DNA of 64,000 nt from CAVPHV01 sp963704825 (GTDB taxonomy: Bacteria > Actinomycetota > Acidimicrobiia > Spongiisociales > UBA5794), in assembly GCA_963704825.1 (NCBI GenBank), contig CAVPHV010000005.1, forward strand, positions 335,553 through 399,552, read 5' to 3'. The notes under the pieces are model-generated. The model worked only from the letters and a program-made list of their open reading frames with translations. It made no database searches and was not told the origin of the DNA. The stretch's first letter is position 1, and each line of letters starts with the position of its first letter. The position numbers and the translations under genes are program-made. Positions 56,808-64,000 of the stretch are shown here, in pieces.

Positions 56808-58094
56808 TCACGACGCCGGCGGGCCGTGCCGATCGGGTGGAGGCCTGCGATCGCCTCGCTGCATGTTCGCTTCGATGAGCCGACCGACGATGAAGGCGAC
56901 AAGTGCAGCGACGAAGACCGGTGGGGCCTCGGTGGCACCGATTCCGCCGATCAACAGGGCGAGCACAGCGAGGCTGAATGGTGCGGGGATGACCGCAGAC
57001 GCAACGGCAGCCATCAGCGCAGTCACCGCGAGCGCCTCCGGCACGTCTGGAGCCGCAACAAAGAGGACGGAGCCGAATGCCCCGCCGGTGAACAGCAGCG
57101 GAAAGGTCGGTCCACCGATGAACCCGAATGACAGCGCACCACTGGTTGCGATCAGTTTGACGATGGCACTCACCACGATGACGCCGATCCCGATGGCGCG
57201 CGGATCCTCGGTGACCTGGGTGAGCCCTTCGGTGCCGAGAAAGAGGGTGAGCGGCAGGGCAAACCCAACCAGCCCGAGCACGAACCCAACCATCGTGCTG
57301 CGAATGATCGGACGATCGTGCAGAGGCGCAGCCAAGGCCCGGGTCGCCAGCGCGCTGATCTTGAACAGCGTGCCGAGAACCGCACCGGCGACACCGAGAC
57401 CGAACGCAACCAGGAGATGCCAAACCTCGAGGTTGTATGGCGCCAGCGAAAGGAAACGCAGGGTCTGGGACCAGCCCGACTCGACCGCGAAGAACACGCT
57501 GAACCCCACCACCGCCGCCGTGGCATCCGCCGCAATTCTGCGCCAGTCCAGGATTCGCGCCCCTACGCTCAATTCCACGCCAAGCAGCGTTCCAACGAAT
57601 GGCGTTGTGAACAACCCGCCCCACGCTCCCGTGATCGCTGCAGTGGTGTCGGCGTGCATTTGGCTCTGGGATCGCCCACGTCTCCGTCCCCACCAGGTGG
57701 CTATCCCGCCTGCCGCCATTCCCGTCGGCACCTCAGGGCCGAGGCTGAATCCACCAATCAGGGACACCACTGAGATGAGGACGCCACCGGGCACGGGTCG
57801 TGGGTCGATGCTCCCGGTGCCCAACGCGACAAATGCGTTCTCCTCCCGAGCCGTGGGGTCCAGCCGGTGAATCACCCCGACGAGCAGACCGGCCCCGGTC
57901 AAGATCGCAACAATGCGCCACGAACCTGAGAAGGCAGCCGGGTCCACCTCGTCGGCCCACAAGACACCCTGGCCGGCCGCAACCACCGCCGAGAAGGCGA
58001 GGGCAACGATGGCGCCGATTCCGCCGATCACTGCGGCCGATGCGATGGTAGGCAGCCAATCTGCGTCCGTCCCGGAGATCTGCGGCTCGGTCAT
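56808..58094 (-). CDS. CLC-family chloride channel or exchanger
   Basis: A 428-aa polytopic membrane protein. The pore-signature blocks are changed but recognisable: GTGSIDP for GSGIP, LGPEVPTG for GREGP and GGPTFPLLFTG for GxFxP. About 12 membrane segments are expected and seen as hydrophobic stretches. The family moves chloride or other anions across membranes as channels or H+ exchangers; the altered filter residues make ion choice uncertain. It has no regulatory CBS domains. The ATG at 58094 lies 52 bp after the TrkA-C gene. Confidence 0.9.
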   Translation of the reverse strand: MTEPQISGTDADWLPTIASAAVIGGIGAIVALAFSAVVAAGQGVLWADEVDPAAFSGSWRIVAILTGAGLLVGVIHRLDPTAREENAFVALGTGSIDPRPVPGGVLISVVSLIGGFSLGPEVPTGMAAGGIATWWGRRRGRSQSQMHADTTAAITGAWGGLFTTPFVGTLLGVELSVGARILDWRRIAADATAAVVGFSVFFAVESGWSQTLRFLSLAPYNLEVWHLLVAFGLGVAGAVLGTLFKISALATRALAAPLHDRPIIRSTMVGFVLGLVGFALPLTLFLGTEGLTQVTEDPRAIGIGVIVVSAIVKLIATSGALSFGFIGGPTFPLLFTGGAFGSVLFVAAPDVPEALAVTALMAAVASAVIPAPFSLAVLALLIGGIGATEAPPVFVAALVAFIVGRLIEANMQRGDRRPPPDRHGPPAS

Positions 58095-58146
58095 GATTGG
58101 CGCACCTTCGCCGGCCGGTAACCGGGAGCCAAGCGACCGTAGCCCG

Positions 58147-58824
58147 TCACAGCGCCTCGTCTCTCACGGAGGCGAGAGCCGCCTCCGGACCGTAGAGGAT
58201 CAATTCGTCTCCAGGCATGATCTGCTCATTGGGCGAGGGATTGGCCACGTAGCGAAGGCCATTGTTGTCGGTGCGCTTGATACCCAACACCGTAACGCCC
58301 GGACCTCCCAGCGACCGAGCGCCCAGTCGGTGATTTGCCAGGGGATTGGCCGGTGAGATCCGTATCGCGGCAATCGCATAGTCTGCGATGACCGTCCACA
58401 TCAACCCAGGCTTGGTCCGGAACAGCGTTCTGGCTATCGCACGGGCGGGCCATCGCAGCAGCACGGCATTGACTCCGAATCGTTCGAGCAGAAGGAAAAG
58501 GGCGACCAGCACAGCGAGAACGGCTCCACGGATCCCGAAGTCCGATGACGACGGGAGGAAGAACCCAAAGCCCAACAACCCGAGAATGGTCATTGGTCCC
58601 ACAAAACCGACGATCATCAACATCGAGGCCGCTTGCCGGGAGGCCGGGTCGTTGACAACGATCTCGGCCTCCCTCGTGGTGTATCCGGACCCGGTCAACG
58701 CCGACCTGGCTTCGAACGCTGCGGCGGTCGGGAAGAGGCCGGCAGATTCGAACACCTCGGCGCCCGTGAGCACCAGCAACCTCCACAAGAACACAACAAC
58801 GATGATTCCGACAACTGCCAACAC
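58147..58824 (-). CDS. membrane protein with C-terminal TrkA-C domain
   Basis: A 225-aa protein with three helices (VVGIIVVVFLWRLLVLTGAE, then SMLMIVGFVGPMTILGLLGF and AVLAVLVALFLLLERFGV) and a C-terminal TrkA-C domain (LGGPGVTVLGIKRTDNNGLR, then PNEQIMPGDELILYGP). The TrkA-C domain binds regulatory ligands of K+ or other ion transporters. The GTG at 58824 has GGAGG six bases upstream. Likely in one unit with the CLC gene; the gap 58825-58988 has no gene. Confidence 0.88.
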   Translation of the reverse strand: MLAVVGIIVVVFLWRLLVLTGAEVFESAGLFPTAAAFEARSALTGSGYTTREAEIVVNDPASRQAASMLMIVGFVGPMTILGLLGFGFFLPSSSDFGIRGAVLAVLVALFLLLERFGVNAVLLRWPARAIARTLFRTKPGLMWTVIADYAIAAIRISPANPLANHRLGARSLGGPGVTVLGIKRTDNNGLRYVANPSPNEQIMPGDELILYGPEAALASVRDEAL

Positions 58825-58988
58825 GTCGTGCCTCCTCGGTCCACCCGGCCTCTGCTACGAACAGTATGTCGCACGCCATTGCGAACTCAGCGAACTGCCG
58901 AGAACGGCGTCGCCCTCGGCGCGCGCCGGCACATGGAACACGCGCCAGTGGGTTGGGTACTGCGGCCGCCGTAACGCTACCGCGCCGA

Positions 58989-59792
58989 TCAGGCCTGTTC
59001 GGGCCGTTTGACCTCGGTCTGGATTGTTCCCTGCGCGGCGCCAGAACCGACTCTGCCCCCGCCGCGGCCGCGTAGCAGGTAGGCGAAGCCGACCGCGATC
59101 GCCGCTCCGATGAGTGGCCCGGCGACGTACACCCAGTAGCCCGTCCAGTCATTCCCAACCAGGTCGGGACCGAACGTGCGAGCCGGATTCATCGAAGCGC
59201 CCGAGATCGGGCTCCCCCACAAACCGGCCAGCGCGATGTAGCCACCCACTCCTAGAGCCCCGACGATTCCGATGTTCTGTGCCCCGGATGCTGTACCCAA
59301 GATGACGCTGACCAGCCCCAGAGTGAGCACGGCCTCCATCAAGAACGCGGCGCCATCCGAATAGCCAGAAGCCGGATAGTTCGATCCGTGCGTGGCCGAC
59401 ACGTCGATGACCGCCTGCAGAAACAACGCTGCGAGCGCCGCACCGGCAAGCTGCACAACGATGTAGCCGGGCACGCGCCGCCATGGAAAGTCTCCGCGGA
59501 GTGCGAACGCAAGGCTGACGGCGGGACTGAGATGCGCCCCCGACACCCTGCCCATGAAGAGAATGATCGCCATCACCATCACACCTGGCGCCACCACCTG
59601 AGCCGCCCGGCTGATCGTGTCGGGGAACGCTTGGGCCATCATTCCGCCGCCCGCAGCGACGAGCACGAGAAAGAACGTGCCGAGGAGTTCCGAAAAGAGG
59701 CGCCGCCACTCTTGGTTCGGATCCTGGAAGTCCTCAATCCGTTCCGTCATCCTCAGCTCGACCGATTCGACCCAATCGACTGTGGCAGCCAT
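58989..59792 (-). CDS. MIP/aquaporin family channel
   Basis: A 267-aa channel with six helices in two halves. The first NPA motif is SPA (HLSPAVSLAF), an uncommon change, and the second is intact (SMNPARTFGP). LFSELLGTFFLVLVAAGGG and FLMEAVLTLGLVSVILGTAS are helices 1 and 4. The N-terminal 30 residues are a cytoplasmic tail. Conducts water or small neutral solutes in the family. ATG 59792 with AAGGAGG upstream; ATG 59750 is a shorter alternative. Divergent from the next gene (gap 59793-59943). Confidence 0.92.
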   Translation of the reverse strand: MAATVDWVESVELRMTERIEDFQDPNQEWRRLFSELLGTFFLVLVAAGGGMMAQAFPDTISRAAQVVAPGVMVMAIILFMGRVSGAHLSPAVSLAFALRGDFPWRRVPGYIVVQLAGAALAALFLQAVIDVSATHGSNYPASGYSDGAAFLMEAVLTLGLVSVILGTASGAQNIGIVGALGVGGYIALAGLWGSPISGASMNPARTFGPDLVGNDWTGYWVYVAGPLIGAAIAVGFAYLLRGRGGGRVGSGAAQGTIQTEVKRPEQA

Positions 59793-59943
59793 TGCTCAAT
59801 GCCCTCCTTCTCGCCGAACCTCGCCTCCCGCGACCCGCCGATGACGGCATTTCGAGATGATGGCCAGATCGTACTCAAGCCACCCAAGTGCGCGCAACGG
59901 CCGAAAGGGCGGGAGCATTGCCGCCCCGATTACAGTATCCAGA

Positions 59944-62373
59944 ATGTCGCCTCTGGATTCCGACGGCCCGACACTCGACGGCGGAGAAGCCATCGCCGTA
60001 GCTTCACCGGGGCGGGATGAGGGGAAGCGATCCCGACTCTTCATCTCGTCGCCAGATCAACCGCGGCCCCGCCGTGCCGGGGATGTTGTGTTGCTCGTGG
60101 TCGGCATCGCGGTGCTCATCCTCAATGCTGCGTTCGCCGCCGAGATCACGCAGATCGAGGAGTCGTTGGTTGGTGTGGTCTCGGCTCTGCCGACCTGGGC
60201 ACACGAGATCTTCGCGGTGGGTTACGCTCTCGCTGCGTTGTTTGCGATCTGGCTCGTGGTCGCTGCGGTTGTGGATCGTCGATGGGACGTCTTCGGGTAC
60301 CTGCTCTTGTCCGTGGTGCTCGCGGTGGTCGTCGGGCTGGTCCTGTCCCGACTGATCGATGGGGCCTGGCCGATCGTCCTGCCTGAGTTGGGAGGGGCAG
60401 AAGCCGTTGCCCGCTTCCCCGTCATCCGGGTAGCGGCGGTCACGGCGATCGTGTTCACGGCGAGTCCGCACATCGCACGACCGGTGAGGTGGTTGGGATG
60501 GGTCGTCATCAGCCTGGTTGCCGTTTCCAGCATCGGGTTGGGACTGGGGTTGCCAACCGACGCCGGTGGGGCGATCGGGCTCGGCATTGTCGCCGCGGGT
60601 GGCGTACTGCTGCTCCTCGGATCACCTGCGGGCTATCCCCGCACCGAGGATGTCAAGATGCAGCTCGCCACCTTGGGCCTCGTGTCGCCAGACCTCGCTC
60701 CAGGTAAGGATCAGACGTGGGGCGCTCGCACGCTCCTCGGAACCGATCAGGACGGCCGATCGCTCGCCGTCAAGGTGTACGGGCCGGACGCTCGGGACGC
60801 ACAAGTGGGGGCGAGAGCGTGGCGGTTCCTGTGGTACCGCGATACCGGACCGTCGCTGCCCTGGTCGCGTTTGCAGCAGGTCGAACATGAGGCGCTCGTG
60901 ACCGTTCTCGCCAAACGGGCCGATGTGCGGTGCCCCGAGGTCATTGTGGCTGCGACGGCTGAGGATGGTGACGCCATCCTCGTCACCGACCGTCGCGGCG
61001 TGTCGCTGGCTGAAACGGATCCCGATCGTCTGTCAGACGAGTTCCTCACGGCGTTGTGGGTCGAGGTCGGAAAGCTCCACGGTGCAGACATTTCGCACGG
61101 TGCGCTCAACGTGACTTCGGTCTGCATCGATGGTGGTGAGCCCGTCATCACCGGCTTCGAGGCTGGGTCGCTGTCGGCCGGCCAGGCACGTATCGGCATC
61201 GATGTGGCCGAGCTGTTGGTTTCGCTGGCGGCGACGGTCGGTGTGGAGCGGTCGGTGCAGGCCGCGAAGGCCGGGGTCGGCGACGTCGCGCTGGCCGCGT
61301 CGGTTCCATATCTCCAGCTGCCTGCCATCAGCTCGACCACTCGCCGCACCGTCGACAAGGCGGGAAAGCTCGTCAAGGAAGTCCGCAGCGCGGTTGCCGA
61401 GGCGACCGGTGTTGCCCAGCCCGAGCCCGAGAAGCTGCGTCGAATCACCTTGAGGGACGTCGCGACCACCGCCCTGATCACTCTGCTCGCCTACTTCATC
61501 ATCAAGCAGTTCGCGGGCATCGACTTCTCGGAGGTTTGGCAGTCTCTGCAGGGCGCCACATGGGGCTGGGTGATTGCAGCTCTGGTGACGGCCCAGCTCA
61601 TCCTGGTGCCGAACGCCACCTCGCTCATGTCGGTGGTGCGGGCCCCGATTCCGTTGCGACCCACCGTCATCCTCCAGTCCGCCATCCAGTTCGTGGGTTT
61701 CGCCGTGCCGAGCACTGTCGGGCGTATCGCGACGAATGTCGCCTACCTGAGCAAGTTCGGCCTGACGCCGACGGCCGCGGTCACCCAAGGCGCCGTCGAC
61801 AGCTTCTCGGCGTTCATCGTGCAGGTCGCCATCCTGCTGGTGGGGCTCGCCTTCGGTGATGTCAACTTCGGGTTCAGCGCCGGGTCTTCCAGCGAGAACT
61901 GGGGCCTCGTGCTTCTGATTGCGGTGGCGGTGGTGGTCGCCGGCGTCATCGTGGTCGCGGCCGTCGAGAAGCTCCGCACTCGCGTGCTCAAGATGCTCGG
62001 CGAGGCGCGCCACGCGTTGAGCGTTCTCATCGAAGAGCCACGGCGAGCCGTTGTCCTGTTCTCCAGCAACTTCGCTTCGCAGCTGGTGTTGGCAGCCACC
62101 ATGTGGCTCTCGGTGATCGCGGTTGGTGGAGATATCGGACTCGGCGGTGCCTTGGCCGTCGTGGTGGGTGCGGTACTCCTCGGCGGTCTCGCTCCGACGC
62201 CGGGAGGTATCGGCGTACAGGAAGCTGTGCTCGTCGCGGGACTCGCCGGATTGGGTGTGTCTTCGAGCGAGGCGACAGCCGCAGCCGTCATCTACCGCAT
62301 CGTGACGTTCTTCTTGCCGCCAGCGTGGGGTCTGTTCTCGCTCAGATGGCTACAACGGAACGACTACGTCTGA
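59944..62373 (+). CDS. flippase-like/lysylphosphatidylglycerol synthase TM-domain protein with a kinase-like middle
   Basis: An 809-aa protein. Residues about 40-230 are six helices, 250-500 a soluble domain that looks like a degenerate kinase or APH fold (LAVKVYGPDARDAQV contains a beta3-Lys-like strand; LHGADISHGALNVTSVCIDG resembles the catalytic loop, with HGALN for HxDxxxxN). Residues 520-809 are the LPG_synthase_TM flippase-like unit (PSTVGRIATNVAYLSKFG, then GLAPTPGGIGVQEAVLVAGL). ATG 59944 lacks a strong RBS. Substrate unknown, lipid-linked molecule likely by family. The kinase-like part lacks a clear DFG, so activity is doubtful. Confidence 0.85.
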   Translation: MSPLDSDGPTLDGGEAIAVASPGRDEGKRSRLFISSPDQPRPRRAGDVVLLVVGIAVLILNAAFAAEITQIEESLVGVVSALPTWAHEIFAVGYALAALFAIWLVVAAVVDRRWDVFGYLLLSVVLAVVVGLVLSRLIDGAWPIVLPELGGAEAVARFPVIRVAAVTAIVFTASPHIARPVRWLGWVVISLVAVSSIGLGLGLPTDAGGAIGLGIVAAGGVLLLLGSPAGYPRTEDVKMQLATLGLVSPDLAPGKDQTWGARTLLGTDQDGRSLAVKVYGPDARDAQVGARAWRFLWYRDTGPSLPWSRLQQVEHEALVTVLAKRADVRCPEVIVAATAEDGDAILVTDRRGVSLAETDPDRLSDEFLTALWVEVGKLHGADISHGALNVTSVCIDGGEPVITGFEAGSLSAGQARIGIDVAELLVSLAATVGVERSVQAAKAGVGDVALAASVPYLQLPAISSTTRRTVDKAGKLVKEVRSAVAEATGVAQPEPEKLRRITLRDVATTALITLLAYFIIKQFAGIDFSEVWQSLQGATWGWVIAALVTAQLILVPNATSLMSVVRAPIPLRPTVILQSAIQFVGFAVPSTVGRIATNVAYLSKFGLTPTAAVTQGAVDSFSAFIVQVAILLVGLAFGDVNFGFSAGSSSENWGLVLLIAVAVVVAGVIVVAAVEKLRTRVLKMLGEARHALSVLIEEPRRAVVLFSSNFASQLVLAATMWLSVIAVGGDIGLGGALAVVVGAVLLGGLAPTPGGIGVQEAVLVAGLAGLGVSSSEATAAAVIYRIVTFFLPPAWGLFSLRWLQRNDYV

Positions 62374-62440
62374 CGAAATGCCGCTCGACGACCGTTCTCG
62401 TTCGACCGAGCGAGGCTCGCCGGTGGTGTTCATCCAATCC

Positions 62441-62545
62441 GGCATCACCGGCGCATTCACAGGGATGCGTCCTGGCGAACTGCGCGCGCTCCGAATCGAC
62501 ACGTCAACATGCTCGCTCGCACCGTCCAGATCTCCACGCGCCGGA
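62441..62545 (+). pseudogene. relic of a tyrosine integrase/recombinase
   Basis: TGMRPGELRALR (from 62459) is the catalytic-Arg box of phage-type tyrosine recombinases. One frame later the expected continuation HVNMLARTVQIS appears (from 62500), so at least one frameshift separates them. Nothing else of the integrase is seen in 62374-62796. Close to a tRNA-like piece that would suit its attachment site. Confidence 0.6.
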
Positions 62546-62570
62546 ACCCTTGCTGTGTGAGTTCCCGGCG

Positions 62571-62613
62571 GTGGGCTACTGCGTTCGAACCAGTGACCTC
62601 GCCGTGTGAAGGC
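62571..62613 (-). repeat. tRNA-Val(CAC) 3'-half-like sequence, possible attachment-site relic
   Basis: The minus strand reads CCTTCACACGGCGAGGTCAC then TGGTTCGAACGCAGT and AGCCCACC. It contains anticodon loop TTCACAC (CAC, Val), variable GGTC, T-arm ACTGG-TTCGAAC-GCAGT (one mismatch) and an acceptor end. No 5' half (D-arm) is upstream, and the acceptor lacks two bases. This is not a functional tRNA. Such 3' halves mark sites used by integrating elements. Confidence 0.5.
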
Positions 62614-62767
62614 TTCTGAGGGGGTTTCAGCGCGCCCGGCGGGACGGGCAGATTCTCGAGAGTCCCCCGGTCAGAGTCACTTTTCGGTATTCATCGCCTT
62701 GCGTTGTTTCGCTCCAGTCTTCATCATCTTGTGCGCGCGATGTGGACGCGGTCTAGACATAGGTGGA

Positions 62768-62803
62768 TTGACCCAAGCTTCGTTCAGACTACAATTATGG
62801 TCA
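62768..62803 (+). promoter_or_regulatory. promoter of the phd/relE pair, likely leaderless
   Basis: TTGACC (62768-62773), a 16-bp spacer and TACAAT (62790-62795) are near consensus for the housekeeping sigma factor. Seven bases after the -10 comes ATG 62803, so the transcript would start at or next to the start codon. ATG 62797 would lie upstream of the transcript. Confidence 0.7.
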
Positions 62804-63090
62804 TGTCAAGAACGCTCCCGCTTTCCGAAGTCAAGGCCAAACTGTCAGAGGTCGTCGACGAGGTCGTCACCACTCAGGAACGTGTCACCGTCACCCGAAA
62901 CGGACGTCCGGTCGCTGTTGTGCTCAGCACAGACGATCTGGAAGCCATCGAAGAGACACTGGCGATCCTGTCGGACCCGGCGGCGATGCGCGAGATCCAG
63001 CAAGGTCGCGCGGCCATCGCCAGCGGTGACGTCGTCACCAAGGACGAGATCGAGACGCTGCGCGCCCAACTCCGCTCCAAGACGGCGTGA
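62803..63090 (+). CDS. Phd/YefM-type antitoxin
   Basis: A 95-aa protein: LPLSEVKAKLSEVVDEVVTT then VTVTRNGRPVAVVLSTDDLE is the Phd/YefM DNA-binding fold. The C-terminal helices (EIQQGRAAIASGDVVTKDEI) bind toxin. The start is ATG 62803 (leaderless mRNA), or 62797 if transcription begins further upstream. Overlaps the toxin gene by 4 bases. It should repress its own promoter. Confidence 0.92.
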   Translation: MSRTLPLSEVKAKLSEVVDEVVTTQERVTVTRNGRPVAVVLSTDDLEAIEETLAILSDPAAMREIQQGRAAIASGDVVTKDEIETLRAQLRSKTA

Positions 63091-63362
63091 CCGAAGCGCC
63101 TTGGGACCTGGTCGTCGCCGGGCCAGCCCGAAGAGCTTTTGACCGACTCCCCGAAAAGATTGCTCTAGCGGTCATCGACTACCTCGTCGGTCCCCTACTC
63201 CAGAACCCACAACGGGTCGGCAGACCATTGCGAGGCGACCTAACCGGACTTCACTCGGCGAGAGTTGGCGCATATCGCATCATCTACGAGATCGCCGAAG
63301 CCAGTAGGACAGTCCGAGTCATCTACATCGACCATCGGGCAGACATCTACCGACCCCGATAG
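63087..63362 (+). CDS. RelE/ParE family toxin
   Basis: A 91-aa protein: WDLVVAGPARRAFDRLPEKI, then PQRVGRPLRGDLTGLHSARV and GAYRIIYEI with final VRVIYIDHRADIYR. These are the RelE fold strands with the catalytic/basic Arg residues and a terminal HR-DIY motif. RelE cuts mRNA on ribosomes. GTG 63087 overlaps the antitoxin stop (GTGA). Complete. Confidence 0.93.
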   Translation: MTEAPWDLVVAGPARRAFDRLPEKIALAVIDYLVGPLLQNPQRVGRPLRGDLTGLHSARVGAYRIIYEIAEASRTVRVIYIDHRADIYRPR

Positions 63363-63477
63363 CTCATTGAGGTGCGTCTGTGGGGTCACCCACATGGCCT
63401 GCCAGCCGACGGCACAACTGAGAGCGTTCGACGGGCTGAGCGGATAGTGCCGCTCGGCGTGGTCGGGGGGCGCGGCG

Positions 63478-63690
63478 ATATCGACCGTGATGCGCAGGTG
63501 CGCCTTCGGTACTCCAAACGGCTCAACGAGCCACCCCGAAGCGTTCGCGCCAGTGCCTCTTGAACTAGGTCGTTGGGGTCCTCCTCAGCGGGGGCGACCA
63601 CAGAGGCGAATGCCCGCAACGGGGGATACAGCTCGGCGATCAACCTCGCCTCCCTGTCCTCGAGCTGCGAAGCATCGAACCCCGAAATGT
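63478..63690 (-). pseudogene. relic of an ECF-type sigma factor gene
   Basis: The minus strand reads GFDASQLEDREARLIAELYP, then PLRAFASVVAPAEEDPNDLV and QEALARTLRGGSLSRLEY. DLVQEALARTL is sigma-70 region 2. Downstream (about 63535 and below) the expected reading continues in a different frame (VPKAHLRITVDIA), and regions 3-4 are missing. The 5' end is cut by the IS21-type element at 63698. No function expected. Confidence 0.65.
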
Positions 63691-63699
63691 GACCTCATG

Positions 63700-64000
63700 T
63701 CAACGCCGGTCGAAAACTGCGCGGTATTTGCCGGTTGAATTCTGCGCGGTTTGGGTGGTTTCTGCAGTGGCCACTACCTCCTGTTGTTTGTCTTTGAGTC
63801 GGTAGCTGTCGCCTTTGAGGACGAGCACGTGGGAGTGGTGGACGAGGCGGTCGACCATGGCTTCGACGGCGACGGCGTCGCCGAAGATCTCGGCCCCGGC
63901 GGAGAAGCCCTTGTTGGATGACACGATGAGAGCGGACTGTTCGTAGCGGGATGAGACGAGTTGGAAGAACAGGGACGCCGCGTCGCGGTCGAAGGGGATG
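63700..64000 (-). CDS. istB: IstB-like ATP-binding helper of IS21 transposition (5' end outside window)
   Basis: The C-terminal 100 codons are present: PFDRDAASLFFQLVSSRYEQ, then SALIVSSNKGFSAGAEIFGD and VDRLVHHSHVLVLKGDSYRL. This is the sensor-like segment and tail of IstB, the AAA+ regulator that works with the IstA transposase. The stop at 63700 lies within the element tip, and the last 25 residues are encoded by the terminal repeats. Confidence 0.92.
   Translation of the reverse strand, partial: IPFDRDAASLFFQLVSSRYEQSALIVSSNKGFSAGAEIFGDAVAVEAMVDRLVHHSHVLVLKGDSYRLKDKQQEVVATAETTQTAQNSTGKYRAVFDRR
63706..63753. repeat. IS21 terminal direct repeats (two copies)
   Basis: CCGGTCGAAAACTGCGCGGT (63706-63725) and CCGGTTGAATTCTGCGCGGT (63731-63750), each followed by a T-rich step. 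They match in 16 of 20 bases. Multiple repeats at the ends are usual transposase-binding sites of IS21-type elements. Confidence 0.75.

Larger units (their letters stand above)
63698..64000 (-). mobile_element. IS21-family element, one end (rest outside window)
   Basis: The tip begins TGTCAACGCCGGTCG at 63698. The helper gene istB lies inside. Two copies of a 23-25-bp terminal repeat follow the tip. The element continues beyond 64000, so the second end and target duplication are not visible. Confidence 0.8.

Noticed and set aside
56050..57870. 606-codon plus-strand open frame
   Set aside because: Antisense across the DUF6174 and CLC genes; low-complexity Pro/Thr/Ser sequence.
62571..62640. 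Complete tRNA-Val gene
   Set aside because: No D-arm or 5' acceptor strand, a T-stem mismatch and a shortened acceptor; only a relic is supported.

Overview
The window is high-GC, densely packed bacterial DNA from an actinobacterium. Signs of this are many GTG and TTG starts, lipoproteins with a lipobox followed by Thr/Pro-rich linkers, LAL-type LuxR regulators and a MoxR/DUF58/VWA operon. The BMP lipoprotein, with a CGDDDDATTTT start and GGETTTTA repeats, resembles Acidimicrobiia (Ilumatobacter-like) proteins. That placement is inference; no rRNA or complete tRNA gene is present to test it.

Layout. 1-3.7 kb (minus): the 3'-truncated gene of an SLC12-type cation-chloride cotransporter, an MBL-fold hydrolase and a saccharopine-dehydrogenase-like oxidoreductase. 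3.9-8.8 kb (plus): a complete BMP-type nucleoside ABC importer (lipoprotein, dual ATPase, two permeases). 8.8-17.8 kb: DUF429, CoA-binding and pirin proteins, a CapA-like protein translationally coupled to a large secreted RTX/DUF3160 fusion, a SRPBCC-like protein and a HAD-like protein. 17.9-27.9 kb: a VapC relic, then a minus-strand cassette of a LAL regulator, a 94-aa protein and two giant unrecognised proteins (965 and 1254 aa). This cassette is the best candidate here for an undescribed system. 28-36 kb: a hypothetical protein, then a plus-strand run of response regulator, histidine kinase, HtrA-like protease with an unusual repeat tail, MoxR, DUF58 and VWA, which reads as an envelope-stress or surface-assembly module. 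36-44 kb: a ScyD/ScyE-type propeller protein, a VapBC-like pair, a lipoprotein gene broken by two single-base frameshifts, a Leu/Phe/Val-type dehydrogenase, a 50-aa membrane peptide, and an ECF sigma factor with a membrane-anchored propeller protein. 44-49.6 kb (minus): five overlapping genes for a lipoprotein and two ABC-2-type ATPase/permease pairs. 50-56.5 kb: small and hypothetical genes, a methionine-gamma-lyase-like PLP enzyme, a relic of a second such gene, and a lipoprotein with three DUF6174-like units. 56.8-62.4 kb: a CLC channel, a TrkA-C membrane protein, an aquaporin-family channel and a large flippase-like protein.

62.4-64 kb is an accessory junction. It holds an integrase relic, a piece resembling the 3' half of tRNA-Val(CAC), a Phd/RelE toxin-antitoxin pair behind a near-consensus promoter that probably gives a leaderless mRNA, a sigma-factor relic, and the end of an IS21-family element running off the window. 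No CRISPR array, rRNA gene or complete tRNA gene was seen.
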